Shown here piece by piece: positions 35,682-44,323 of a stretch of DNA of 64,000 nt (position 1 is its first letter; each line of letters begins with the position of its first letter). Below the pieces are notes generated by a model. It saw only the letters and a list, made by a program, of their open reading frames with translations. It had not been told where the DNA came from and did no database searches. The position numbers and the translations under genes were made by a program. Where the stretch lies: the NCBI RefSeq assembly GCF_047300855.1, contig NZ_CP170197.1:558001-622000 (forward strand), in the 5' to 3' direction. Source of the DNA: Sulfuriferula sp047300855. Lineage in GTDB: Bacteria > Pseudomonadota > Gammaproteobacteria > Burkholderiales > Sulfuriferulaceae.

Positions 35682-35697
35682 TGCAATCGGCATGCCT
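35682..35697 (-). promoter_or_regulatory. Sigma-54-like promoter before the 50-residue gene
   Basis: On the minus strand AGGCATGCCGATTGCA fits the sigma-54 pattern TGGCAC-N5-TTGCA: the GG and GC doublets are exactly 10 bp apart and only two conserved positions differ. The expected start is near 35671, about 15 bases before the ATG. A single match of this kind can arise by chance. Confidence 0.4.
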
Positions 35698-35786
35698 GCG
35701 GGTGCTTGCTCGCGCGACGCCCTATCCATAGGGGTTCAGGTATTCTGGAGCGGCTGGGGAAGCGTATATCGCGTGGAACTGTGGAC

Positions 35787-35813
35787 AAAGCTGTCGTGTT
35801 TTCGACAGCTTTT
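35787..35813 (+). terminator. Perfect 10-bp hairpin with T-run ahead of glyQ
   Basis: AAAGCTGTCG/CGACAGCTTT with a 6-base loop, ending in TTTT on the plus strand, 72 bp before the glyQ ATG. No plus-strand gene lies upstream that it could terminate, so it may be an attenuator in the glyQS leader or the terminator of an unseen small RNA. Confidence 0.55.
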
Positions 35814-35884
35814 CATATTGACGTCAGCGCAATTTGACCGCAAACACAGTAAAATCCCGCTTTTGATAAAAAAATGCGCGTCTC

Positions 35885-36808
35885 ATGCTGACTTTCCAGG
35901 AAATCATCCTTACGTTGCAGCAATACTGGGCTAAACAGGGTTGTGCGCTGCTGCAAGCTTACGATATGGAAGTAGGTGCGGGTACCAGTCACACTGCCAC
36001 CTTTCTGCGTGCTCTGGGCCCCGAGCCATGGAGGGCGGCTTATGTGCAGCCTTCGCGGCGTCCCAAGGATGGCCGTTATGGTGAAAATCCCAATCGCCTG
36101 CAGCACTATTATCAGTTTCAAGTTGTGCTCAAACCCGCGCCGGCCGATATTCTGGAGCTGTATCTTGGCTCGCTCGAAGCGCTGGGCTTCAACCTGAAGC
36201 AGAACGACGTGCGCTTTGTCGAAGACGATTGGGAAAATCCCACCCTGGGCGCCTGGGGTCTGGGTTGGGAGGTCTGGCTGAACGGCATGGAGGTGACGCA
36301 GTTCACTTATTTCCAGCAGGTCGGCGGCATCGACTGCAAACCCATCACTGGCGAGATCACTTATGGTCTGGAACGCCTTGCCATGTATCTGCAGGGTGTG
36401 GAAAGCGTCTATGACCTGACCTGGACCGAGGGGCTCAGTTACCGCGATGTATATCATCAGAACGAAGTCGAGCAATCCGCTTATAACTTCGAACACAGCG
36501 ATGTGGAATTTCTGTTGACGGCGTTTGGCAGTCATGAGAAAAAAGCGCAGGAACTCATGCTGGCGCATCTGTCTCTGCCAGCTTACGAGCAAGTGCTGAA
36601 AGCCGCCCATACCTTCAACTTGCTGGACGCGCGCGGCGCGATTTCGGTCACCGAGCGCGCTGCCTACATTGGCCGCATCCGCAACCTCGCTCGCGGCGTA
36701 GCAAAAAACTATCTGGATAGCCGCGCCCGCCTGGGTTTTCCCATGGCGCCACGTGCGTGGGCGGATGAAGTGCTGGCGCAAATGGAAAAGAAAGTGGCGG
36801 CGGCATGA
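35885..36808 (+). CDS. glyQ: Glycyl-tRNA synthetase alpha subunit
   Basis: Catalytic alpha chain of the alpha2-beta2 GlyRS that charges tRNA-Gly. FQEIILTLQQYWAKQGCALL at the start, PEPWRAAYVQPSRRPKDGRYGENPNRLQHYYQFQV (class II motif 2 region) and GITYGLERLAMYLQ-type motif 3 are evident; 307 residues is standard. Its stop overlaps the glyS start (ATGA), so the subunits are made in balance. Confidence 0.97.
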   Translation: MLTFQEIILTLQQYWAKQGCALLQAYDMEVGAGTSHTATFLRALGPEPWRAAYVQPSRRPKDGRYGENPNRLQHYYQFQVVLKPAPADILELYLGSLEALGFNLKQNDVRFVEDDWENPTLGAWGLGWEVWLNGMEVTQFTYFQQVGGIDCKPITGEITYGLERLAMYLQGVESVYDLTWTEGLSYRDVYHQNEVEQSAYNFEHSDVEFLLTAFGSHEKKAQELMLAHLSLPAYEQVLKAAHTFNLLDARGAISVTERAAYIGRIRNLARGVAKNYLDSRARLGFPMAPRAWADEVLAQMEKKVAAA

Positions 36809-38931
36809 GTGCACAAAGTTTGCTGGTTGAGTTATTCGTTGAAGAATTGCCTCCCAAGGCGCTGAAGAAACTGGGTGAAGCTTTTGCTGAGCTACTGGCC
36901 GACAGCCTCAAGCTGCAAGGGCTTGCTGCCGCCGATGCAATGGTCACTGCTTTCGCAACGCCACGACGCCTGGCCGTGCAGGTTACGCGCGTCGTTGCAT
37001 GCGCGGCGGACAAACCCATTTCGCACAAGTTGATGCCGGTGGCTGTGGGACTGGATGCCGCAGGTAACGCGACCCCGGCGCTGCTCAAGCGCTTGTCTAC
37101 GCTGGGAGTGGATGCCTCCGTGGTGCCGCAGCTCAAGCGTGCGCCGGACGGCAAGAACGAAGCCCTGTACTTCGACAGCGTTGCCCCCGGTGTTCAGCTC
37201 GCGGATGGTGTGCAGGTCGCGCTTGAGACAGCGATGGCGAAGCTGCCGATCCCCAAAGTGATGAGCTACCAGTTGACCGACGGCTGGACCAGCGTCAGCT
37301 TCGTGCGACCTGTGCACGGGCTGGTGGCACTGCATGGTGCGGATATCGTGCCGGTAAGCGTGTTGGGGCTGAGCGCCGGCCGCGAAACCCAGGGCCATCG
37401 CTTCGAAGCCAGTGTCAATCCGGTGGTCATCAGGGATGCCGGCAGCTATGCAGAACAACTGCAAAACGAGGGCGCCGTGATTGCCGGTTTCGCCGAGCGC
37501 CGTGCGGAGATAGTGCGCCAGTTCGACGCCATGGCTGCGCAGCATGGCATGAAGCCCATTGAAGACGACGCACTTCTGGATGAGGTAACCGCGCTGGTCG
37601 AGCGGCCTAATGTATTGCTTGGAAAATTCGACGAGGCTTTTCTCGATGTGCCGCAGGAATGCCTGATTTTGACCATGAAGGCGAACCAGAAATATTTTCC
37701 GTTACTGGATGCAGCAGGCAAGCTGACTAACCGGTTTCTGGTTGTTTCCAACATTAGCCCGGTTGACGCCAGCGCGGTGATCGGTGGTAATGAACGCGTG
37801 GTGCGCCCGCGTCTGGCTGACGCCAAATTCTTCTTCGAGCAGGATAGAAAAAAGACGCTGGACTCCCGCGTATTGGGCTTGGCCCGCGTGGTGTATCACA
37901 ACAAGCTGGGCACCCAAGGCGAACGCGTGGAACGGGTTCAGGCGATTGCCCGCGCCATCGGTCAGCTACTTGGCGGCGAGACGCTCGCACTGCAAGCCGA
38001 TCAGGCTGCGCTGCTGGCCAAAGCCGATCTCCTCACCGACATGGTGGGCGAGTTTCCCGAGTTGCAAGGCGTCATGGGGCGCTATTATGCGCAGCATGAC
38101 GGGCTGGGCGACGATATTGCATTTGCCATCGAGGATCACTACAAGCCGCGCTTTGCCGGCGACGAACTGCCGAGAAATGATGTCGGTGTTTGTGTGGCGC
38201 TGGCCGATAAGTTGGAGACTCTGGTTGGTTTGTTCGGTATCGGGCAAATTCCAACGGGTGACAAGGACCCGTTTGCCTTGCGCCGGCATGCGCTGGGTGT
38301 GATTCGGATATTGGTTGAAACAGGCCACAGACTTTCCCAGAGAAAAATACTGGAAAATGCGGTCGCAGCATTCCCTGATGGTCTGATTCAGAAATTCCTT
38401 CCTGGGGAAGGGGTGCCATTATGGAAGCAGATTGATATTTTCATCAACGAAAGAGCCATTGGGTACTGGAAAGAAAAGGGGCACCCTGAGGCCAATATCG
38501 ACGCTGTGCTTGAGGTCAGTGATGTACCCATCGAGCACGCCGAGCGTTTAGTCGCAGTCAAGGTGTTTGCAGAATTGCCGGAATCGATCACCTTGGCTGC
38601 CGCCAACAAGCGCGTGGGCAATATCCTCAAGAAAGTGGAGGGCGAAGTGCCGGTTGAGGTCAATACAGCGCTATTCAAAGAGCCTGCCGAAACTGTGCTG
38701 TTTGAATCGCTGGCGCAAATCAAACCCAAGGCTGATGCGGCGTTTGAAGCTGGTGATTACACCGCTTCGCTGCAAGCGCTGGCTGCACTGAAAACACCGG
38801 TCGACGCTTTCTTCGACAGTGTGATGGTCAACGCCGACGATCCTGCTCTCAAGGCCAACCGGCTTGCCTTGCTGAAACAATTACATCAGACCATGAACCG
38901 GGTGGCTGACATTTCCCGGCTCGCCGCTTAA
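36805..38931 (+). CDS. glyS: Glycyl-tRNA synthetase beta subunit
   Basis: Beta chain carrying the tRNA-binding regions. N-terminal LLVELFVEELPPKALKKL is the family hallmark, followed by the QGHRFEASV region, the HD-like domain (LLTDMVGEFPELQGVMGRYYA) and a C-terminal anticodon-binding DALR domain. The 708-residue length is typical. Directly coupled to glyQ and followed after 9 bp by gmhB. Confidence 0.96.
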   Translation: MSAQSLLVELFVEELPPKALKKLGEAFAELLADSLKLQGLAAADAMVTAFATPRRLAVQVTRVVACAADKPISHKLMPVAVGLDAAGNATPALLKRLSTLGVDASVVPQLKRAPDGKNEALYFDSVAPGVQLADGVQVALETAMAKLPIPKVMSYQLTDGWTSVSFVRPVHGLVALHGADIVPVSVLGLSAGRETQGHRFEASVNPVVIRDAGSYAEQLQNEGAVIAGFAERRAEIVRQFDAMAAQHGMKPIEDDALLDEVTALVERPNVLLGKFDEAFLDVPQECLILTMKANQKYFPLLDAAGKLTNRFLVVSNISPVDASAVIGGNERVVRPRLADAKFFFEQDRKKTLDSRVLGLARVVYHNKLGTQGERVERVQAIARAIGQLLGGETLALQADQAALLAKADLLTDMVGEFPELQGVMGRYYAQHDGLGDDIAFAIEDHYKPRFAGDELPRNDVGVCVALADKLETLVGLFGIGQIPTGDKDPFALRRHALGVIRILVETGHRLSQRKILENAVAAFPDGLIQKFLPGEGVPLWKQIDIFINERAIGYWKEKGHPEANIDAVLEVSDVPIEHAERLVAVKVFAELPESITLAAANKRVGNILKKVEGEVPVEVNTALFKEPAETVLFESLAQIKPKADAAFEAGDYTASLQALAALKTPVDAFFDSVMVNADDPALKANRLALLKQLHQTMNRVADISRLAA

Positions 38932-38940
38932 ACTCATGGC

Positions 38941-39477
38941 ATGAAGCTCATTATTCTCGACCGTGACGGCGTCATCAATCTTGATTCCGATCACTTCATC
39001 AAGTCGCCAGACGAGTGGAAACCCATTCCCGGCAGCCTGGAAGCGATTGCGCGCCTGAATCAGGCCGGCTATCGGGTTGCCGTGGCAACCAATCAATCGG
39101 GAGTGGGGCGCGGGCTGTTTGACATGGCCATGCTCAACGCCATTCATACCAAGATGCATAAGGAACTGGCGCAAGCGGGTGGACGGATCGATGCGCTGTT
39201 TTATTGTCCGCATGCCGCCGATTCAAAATGCGCGTGTCGTAAACCATTGCCCGGCATGTTTCTGGACATGGCTGCACGTTTCAACATACAACTGTCAGCG
39301 ATACCCGCAGTGGGGGACAGCCTGCGTGACCTGCAGGCCGCTGCAGCGGTCGGTGCCGCACCCATACTGGTCAAGACCGGCAAAGGCGCGGCTACCTTAA
39401 AGGCTGGAAACCTGCCTGAAGGCACTGTTGTTTTCGCCGATCTGGCCGAAGTGGTTACCCACCTTCTTGCGCAATGA
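38941..39477 (+). CDS. gmhB: D-glycero-beta-D-manno-heptose-1,7-bisphosphate 7-phosphatase
   Basis: HAD-family phosphatase of ADP-heptose synthesis for the lipopolysaccharide core. Nucleophile Asp7 and acid/base Asp9 lie in ILDRDGVIN. The zinc site characteristic of GmhB is Cys89, His91, Cys97 and Cys99. GDSLRDLQAA is the fourth HAD motif. The length of 178 residues is normal. The stop overlaps the plsC-like ATG (ATGA). The glyS-gmhB-plsC order is common in betaproteobacteria. Confidence 0.94.
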   Translation: MKLIILDRDGVINLDSDHFIKSPDEWKPIPGSLEAIARLNQAGYRVAVATNQSGVGRGLFDMAMLNAIHTKMHKELAQAGGRIDALFYCPHAADSKCACRKPLPGMFLDMAARFNIQLSAIPAVGDSLRDLQAAAAVGAAPILVKTGKGAATLKAGNLPEGTVVFADLAEVVTHLLAQ

Positions 39478-40187
39478 TCGTACTGCGTTCGGCACTCTTT
39501 GCTGTGTTACAAACCGTGCTGACAGTGGTGTTTTCTGTCATCGCGCTGTTTACATTTCCATTTTCCGCCCGCACCCGCTACCGCATCATTACTTTGTGGA
39601 ACCGGATCGTGGTGTGGCTGGCCAAAGTAATTTGCGGCATCCGTTATCGGGTGGTCGGCCTGGAAAACCTTCCCGGAACGCCCGCGGTAGTGATGGCCAA
39701 ACACCAGTCCGCATGGGAGACCATTGCGCTACCCGTGCTGCTGCCGCCGATGGCGATTGTGATCAAGCGCGAACTGCTGTGGATGCCGTTTTTCGGCTGG
39801 GGCATGGCGATGTTGTCACCTATCGCCATCAACCGCGCGGAAGGGCGGGCCGCGCTCAAGCAAATCGTGGAGCAGGGGCGTGTGCGTCTCGCCGAGGGTT
39901 TTGGCGTGATGATTTTCCCGGAGGGAACACGCATGGCGCCTGGTGAAGTCGGACGTTACGGGATTGGCGGATCGTGGTTGGCCAGCCATGTGAATGCGTT
40001 AGTGGTGCCCGTAGCGCACAATGCCGGTGAATTCTGGCCGAAAAATTCCTTTCTTAAACGCCCGGGCCTGATTACGCTGAGTATTGGTCCGGCGATCGAT
40101 GCGACCGGCATGAAACCCGACGCGCTCAATGAGCAGGTGAAAACCTGGATAGAAACCGAGATGCAGCAACTGCAAAGCTATGCCTGA
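39474..40187 (+). CDS. plsC: 1-acyl-sn-glycerol-3-phosphate acyltransferase family protein
   Basis: Membrane-bound acyltransferase that would make phosphatidate from lysophosphatidate. An N-terminal hydrophobic segment (about 5-30) precedes the PlsC domain. The catalytic block reads KHQSAWET, with His77 and Glu82 at the acid position where the classic motif HX4D has Asp; this variant is frequent in this proteobacterial subgroup. The FPEGTR motif is at 148-153. Translationally coupled to gmhB and overlapping the next gene by 8 bp. Confidence 0.9.
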   Translation: MIVLRSALFAVLQTVLTVVFSVIALFTFPFSARTRYRIITLWNRIVVWLAKVICGIRYRVVGLENLPGTPAVVMAKHQSAWETIALPVLLPPMAIVIKRELLWMPFFGWGMAMLSPIAINRAEGRAALKQIVEQGRVRLAEGFGVMIFPEGTRMAPGEVGRYGIGGSWLASHVNALVVPVAHNAGEFWPKNSFLKRPGLITLSIGPAIDATGMKPDALNEQVKTWIETEMQQLQSYA

Positions 40188-40899
40188 ACTGCGCCGCAGC
40201 AGCGAAACTCGTAGCGTCAGACTGAATGGCGAGCAGCTTGACTACACCCTGAAGCGCAGTAATGCACGGCGCACGCTGGCGCTGACCATCCAAAACAGCG
40301 GATTGTCTGTCAATGCACCCTGGCGCTTGCCGCTTACCGAGGTGGAACGCTTTATCGTATACAAGGCGGACTGGGTGCGTGCCAAGCTGGATGCCGTCAA
40401 ATCCGTCCCTGCCCCGGAAATCACCTGGTGTGATGGGATGCAGTTGCGCTATCTGGGTGGCCAATTGCGCTTGCGTGGCATTTCTCCTGCCGGCACGGCG
40501 GAGGTGAAAGATCAGCAGCTATGGCTGCCGATCAGGCCCGATGCCGCCGCAGTGCAGGGAGCCGTTCTGGCCTGGTACCGGTGTGCGGCCCGAATTTATT
40601 TTCAAGCACGCTTGCAGACCTTCTTGCCATTTTTGCGCCGTGCTCCGGCTGGTTTGCTGGTTAGCGACGCGCGTACGCGGTGGGGGAGCTGCACACGCAA
40701 CGGAGTAGTGCGGCTCAATTGGCGGCTGATTCAGGCGCCTGAAGCGCAAATCGATTATGTGCTGGCGCATGAACTGGCGCATCTCACCCATCTCGACCAT
40801 TCTCCGGCATTCTGGCGCGAGGTAACCCGGCTTTATCCGGATTTCGCCGAGGCGCGCAGGATGTTGCAAAAGCATGGGCAGGACTATCACTGCTTTTGA
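40180..40899 (+). CDS. YgjP-like metal-dependent hydrolase (DUF45)
   Basis: Zincin-like protein of the YgjP/WLM group. The metal site is HELAH (His197, Glu198, His201) with a third ligand His207 in LDHSPAFWREV, preceded by the family signature RTRWGSCTRNGVVRLNWRL. There is no signal peptide or membrane segment, so it is cytoplasmic. Family members have been described as SprT-like peptidases or UTP pyrophosphatases; the activity of this one is not shown. It overlaps the plsC-like gene by 8 bp and ends the glyQS-gmhB-plsC run. Confidence 0.9.
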   Translation: MPELRRSSETRSVRLNGEQLDYTLKRSNARRTLALTIQNSGLSVNAPWRLPLTEVERFIVYKADWVRAKLDAVKSVPAPEITWCDGMQLRYLGGQLRLRGISPAGTAEVKDQQLWLPIRPDAAAVQGAVLAWYRCAARIYFQARLQTFLPFLRRAPAGLLVSDARTRWGSCTRNGVVRLNWRLIQAPEAQIDYVLAHELAHLTHLDHSPAFWREVTRLYPDFAEARRMLQKHGQDYHCF

Positions 40900-40966
40900 C
40901 CCTGCAGCGACGATGCAACTTAATTTCATCTACAATCTCTAAAACCTAATTCAACCTGGAGCAATC

Positions 40967-42697
40967 ATGCGCCCGATACCCCATTATCTTGCCGTCGCAG
41001 GCCTGTGCCTGGCGTTTGGTGCCCAATCGCTGGCCTATGCCGAACAAGCTGCGCCTGCCAAGGCTGCCAAGACGGCAAAGCCAAAAAAGGAAATTGCGCT
41101 TCCCAAGGTAGAGCTGACCAGTCAAATCTTGTATGAGTTTCTGGTAGCAGAAATTGCTGGTCAGCGTGGTGATTTGGCGGTTGCCAGCGAGGCTTATCTC
41201 GATCTTGCCAAAACCACTCGCGATCCGCGGATTGCCGAGCGTGCGACCGAGGTGGCAATGTATGCGCATCAGGCGGCGGCGGCTCGTGCAGCGGCCAATA
41301 TATGGCTGGATACGCAACCCGATTCACTGAATGCGCAAAAATCCTTGGCGGCATTGCTGGTGAATGATGGCAAGCTCAATGAGGCGCGGCCACATCTGGA
41401 AAAGCTGATTGCAGCCGAGGGTGACAATGCAGGCGCCGGCTTTATGCATCTGGATACCCTGCTGGCCCGTCAAAAGGATAAACAGGCCGCGCTGGAACTG
41501 GTTAAAAATCTGGCTGCACCCTACCCGAATCTGGCCGAAGCGCATTTTGCCATTGCGCAAGCCGCAGCGAATGCCAATCGTTACGACGAGGCAATGAATG
41601 AAATTAAAACAGCGGCCAAGCTCAAACCGGGTTGGGAACTGGCGGCATTGTTTCAGTTTCAGTTGGCGGGGCGTGAAAACGCAGCCGACGGCACCGCGTT
41701 TTTACGGGATTTTCTCAAGCAATATCCCGATGCCAAGCAGGTACGCCTGATTTATGCGCGTCAATTGGTCAGTCAGAACCAGTATGCGGCGGCGCGGGAC
41801 GAATTCCGGCAACTGGCAAAAGAAGTGCCGGGCAATCCCGAGCTGGGGATGGCCATTGGTCTGTTGTCGCTGCAATTGAATGACCTGGATGGTGCCGAGA
41901 GCGCATTCAAAGCTGTGTTGGCAACGAGTTCTGCCGATGCAGGTGCGGCCCAAATTTATTTGGGGCAGGTAGCCGAGTTACGTAAACAATATGATCAGGC
42001 TGCCAAATGGTATCTATCGGTCGCCCCCGGTGCGCACTATATTTCCGCACAAATCCGTTATGCCGGATTGCTGGCGAAACAGGGAAAAATGGCCGAGGCG
42101 CGCACTTATCTGCATAACCTTAAAGTGGATGGCGAGGCTGATAAAATACAGCTGATCGAAGCGGAAGCACAGTTGCTGCGCGAAACCAAAGACTACAAGG
42201 GTGTTTATGAATTGCTGAGCCATGCCTTGGCGAGCAGGCCGGATTCGCCAGAGTTATTGTACGATCATGCGATGGCAGCGGAGCGCGTTAACAAGCTTGA
42301 TGTGCTGGAAAAAGACCTGCGTCATCTGATCCGGATCAAACCGGATTATGCCCAGGCCTACAATGCTTTGGGCTATACCCTGGCCGATCGCACCAATCGA
42401 CTCACCGAGGCGGTGCAGCTACTGGATCATGCCCTGAAACTGGCTCCAAACGATGCTTTCATCCTTGATAGCATGGGCTGGGCACAGTACCGGCAGGGTA
42501 ATCTGGACAAGTCGCTGAATTATCTGCAGCGTGCCTTTGCGCTACGCAAAGACCCGGAGATCGCAGCCCATCTGGGCGAAGTGCTGTGGGCCAAAGGCAA
42601 CCATGATGAAGCCCAGAAACTATGGCAAACTGCGCTGGATGGCAGCCCTCAAAATCAGGCATTGCTGGACGTGATGCAGAAATTCAAGAAACCTTGA
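40967..42697 (+). CDS. Exported TPR-repeat protein
   Basis: Protein of 576 residues with a signal peptide (cleavage near SLAYAEQ), an Ala/Lys/Pro linker, and a solenoid of about a dozen tetratricopeptide repeats, for example NALGYTLADRTNRLTEAVQLL and SMGWAQYRQGNLDKSLNYLQ. It probably acts as a periplasmic or outer-membrane-associated scaffold. A position directly before lolB and ispE is conserved in betaproteobacteria, which hints at a link with outer-membrane assembly, but the function is not established. A TGGAG ribosome site precedes the ATG. Confidence 0.88.
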   Translation: MRPIPHYLAVAGLCLAFGAQSLAYAEQAAPAKAAKTAKPKKEIALPKVELTSQILYEFLVAEIAGQRGDLAVASEAYLDLAKTTRDPRIAERATEVAMYAHQAAAARAAANIWLDTQPDSLNAQKSLAALLVNDGKLNEARPHLEKLIAAEGDNAGAGFMHLDTLLARQKDKQAALELVKNLAAPYPNLAEAHFAIAQAAANANRYDEAMNEIKTAAKLKPGWELAALFQFQLAGRENAADGTAFLRDFLKQYPDAKQVRLIYARQLVSQNQYAAARDEFRQLAKEVPGNPELGMAIGLLSLQLNDLDGAESAFKAVLATSSADAGAAQIYLGQVAELRKQYDQAAKWYLSVAPGAHYISAQIRYAGLLAKQGKMAEARTYLHNLKVDGEADKIQLIEAEAQLLRETKDYKGVYELLSHALASRPDSPELLYDHAMAAERVNKLDVLEKDLRHLIRIKPDYAQAYNALGYTLADRTNRLTEAVQLLDHALKLAPNDAFILDSMGWAQYRQGNLDKSLNYLQRAFALRKDPEIAAHLGEVLWAKGNHDEAQKLWQTALDGSPQNQALLDVMQKFKKP

Positions 42698-42699
42698 AC

Positions 42700-43296
42700 A
42701 TGCTTTTTATTAGACAATGCTGGCGCATGTCCGCCAGCATTTTTTTGATATTTGGTCTGGCGGGCTGTGCCACTTTGGCGCCGGAAGCAGAGGCGCCGGT
42801 GGCAGCTCAGGCGCCCCGCATATTCGACCTCTCTGGACGGATTGCGGTGAAGTATCGTGACCAGTCATCTTCAGGCAGTCTGCATTGGCAGCATCGGCCA
42901 GACCAGGACAACATTAGCCTGCTGTCGCCGCTGGGTCAGACAGTTACGCAAATCACCCGAGATGCGGACGGTGTGACACTGATTGATCAGGCGCACAAAG
43001 TCCATCATGCGGCTGACACGGAAACGCTTACCCGGGACTTGCTGGGATGGCGTTTGCCTCTCTCCGGTCTGAGTTATTGGGTAGTAGGGCAGCCGGCACC
43101 GTCGCTCCCGTACCAGGCAGACCGTGATGCGCAACAACGCCCCACGCTGCTCGTGCAGGATGGATGGCGGGTGAATTACAGTGCCTGGCAAACTGTCGAT
43201 GGGCAAGGCCTGCCGCGCAAAATGACATTGCAGCGTGATGATCTGGAAATTCGCCTGGTGATGGATCAGTGGACGTTGAAGACCGCAGCACAATGA
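42700..43296 (+). CDS. lolB: Outer-membrane lipoprotein receptor LolB
   Basis: Accepts lipoproteins from LolA and inserts them into the outer membrane. From the ATG at 42700 the signal ends in the lipobox LAGC with Cys23 as lipidation site (an ATG nine codons later would also keep it). The mature part has the LolB pattern: FDLSGRIAVKYRD, SGSLHWQH, LLGWRLPLSGLSYWVVGQPAP. The product has 198 residues. Three bases after the TPR gene and overlapping the ispE start (ATGA). Confidence 0.93.
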   Translation: MLFIRQCWRMSASIFLIFGLAGCATLAPEAEAPVAAQAPRIFDLSGRIAVKYRDQSSSGSLHWQHRPDQDNISLLSPLGQTVTQITRDADGVTLIDQAHKVHHAADTETLTRDLLGWRLPLSGLSYWVVGQPAPSLPYQADRDAQQRPTLLVQDGWRVNYSAWQTVDGQGLPRKMTLQRDDLEIRLVMDQWTLKTAAQ

Positions 43297-44159
43297 CCAC
43301 CCTGGTATGTCCCGCGCCGGCAAAATTAAATCTGTTCCTGCATGTGGTAGGCCGGCGTGAGGACGGCTACCATTTGTTGCAGACGCTGTTTCGCTTGATC
43401 GATTACGGAGATACGCTGCATCTGAGCTTGCGTGAAGATGGGCGCATTGTTCGCCAGCAGCCGCTGGCGGGCGTGGCGGAGGCGGACGATCTGTGCGTAC
43501 GCGCAGCGCAACTGTTGAAAGCGGAGGCGGGCAGCGTGCCAGGAGTGAATATCCGGCTGGAAAAATGCCTGCCCATGGGAGGTGGCCTGGGCGGAGGCAG
43601 TTCGGATGCGGCGAGCGTACTGTTGGGGCTGAACCGTTTATGGAGTCTGGGTTTATCGCGTAGCCGCTTGCAGGAATTGGCGTTAAAGCTGGGAGCGGAC
43701 GTGCCTTTTTTTGTATTTGGTCAGACCGCATTGGCCGAGGGGGTTGGCGAGACGCTGCAAGCCATGACGCTGGAACCGGCCTGGTATGTAGTGCTGACAC
43801 CGGCGGTGAGTGTTTCGACCCAGGCAATATTTGCACATCCCGATTTGACAAGAGACAGCGAAATCATCAAAATAGCCGACTTTTCCGAAGCCAGTCTGTT
43901 TGGCGTGCGGAATGACCTGCAAGCTGTGGTTTGCCGCGACTATCCTGAGGTTGCGCGGCATCTGGACTGGCTCGGCCAACATGGTAGAGCACGCATGAGC
44001 GGATCCGGTGCGTGTGTGTTTGCGGCGTTTGATACAGCCGAAACAGCACAAGATGTGCTGGCGAAAATCCCGCGGAATATGCGAGGTTTTGTAGCGGCAG
44101 GTTTGGATAAGCATCCGCTTTACGATTATGCGGATGAAGATGGAGTAGCGCAGAGTTAA
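43293..44159 (+). CDS. ispE: 4-diphosphocytidyl-2-C-methyl-D-erythritol kinase
   Basis: GHMP kinase of the non-mevalonate isoprenoid pathway. APAKLNLFLHVVGRREDGYH at the N-terminus includes Lys11, the ATP loop PMGGGLGGGSSDAA is at 94-107, and catalytic Asp136 is in LGADVPFF. The SGSGACVFAAF motif is near the C-terminus. The 288-residue length is normal. Coupled to lolB, and followed after 5 bp by tRNA-Gln, the classical lolB-ispE-tRNA-Gln-prs order. Confidence 0.95.
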   Translation: MTTLVCPAPAKLNLFLHVVGRREDGYHLLQTLFRLIDYGDTLHLSLREDGRIVRQQPLAGVAEADDLCVRAAQLLKAEAGSVPGVNIRLEKCLPMGGGLGGGSSDAASVLLGLNRLWSLGLSRSRLQELALKLGADVPFFVFGQTALAEGVGETLQAMTLEPAWYVVLTPAVSVSTQAIFAHPDLTRDSEIIKIADFSEASLFGVRNDLQAVVCRDYPEVARHLDWLGQHGRARMSGSGACVFAAFDTAETAQDVLAKIPRNMRGFVAAGLDKHPLYDYADEDGVAQS

Positions 44160-44164
44160 GTAAT

Positions 44165-44239
44165 AGGGGAGTCGCCAAGTGGTAAGGCACCGGATTTTGA
44201 TTCCGGCATTCGTAGGTTCGATCCCTACCTCCCCTGCCA
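44165..44239 (+). tRNA. tRNA-Gln (TTG anticodon)
   Basis: A 75-base cloverleaf with acceptor stem AGGGGAG/CTCCCCT, anticodon TTG at 44197-44199 and encoded CCA (44237-44239). It is almost certainly co-transcribed with ispE. Confidence 0.96.
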
Positions 44240-44272
44240 GGATTTTACGGGGCCCATCCGGGCGCCAGCAAG

Positions 44273-44308
44273 AAGCGTGTAATGACCGTTACACGCTTTA
44301 GTTTTTTT
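44273..44308 (+). terminator. Strong intrinsic terminator between tRNA-Gln and prs
   Basis: Perfect 10-bp stem AAGCGTGTAA/TTACACGCTT, 6-base loop, then a run of seven Ts at 44302-44308. It ends only 15 bp before the prs start codon, so prs must depend on read-through or on a promoter hidden in the same stretch. Confidence 0.88.
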
Positions 44309-44323
44309 GGGATGGGGTGAGTT

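Noticed and set aside
42871..43851. 326-codon open frame antisense to lolB and ispE
   Set aside because: Pro/Arg-rich product typical of antisense frames. Both sense genes are clear family members.
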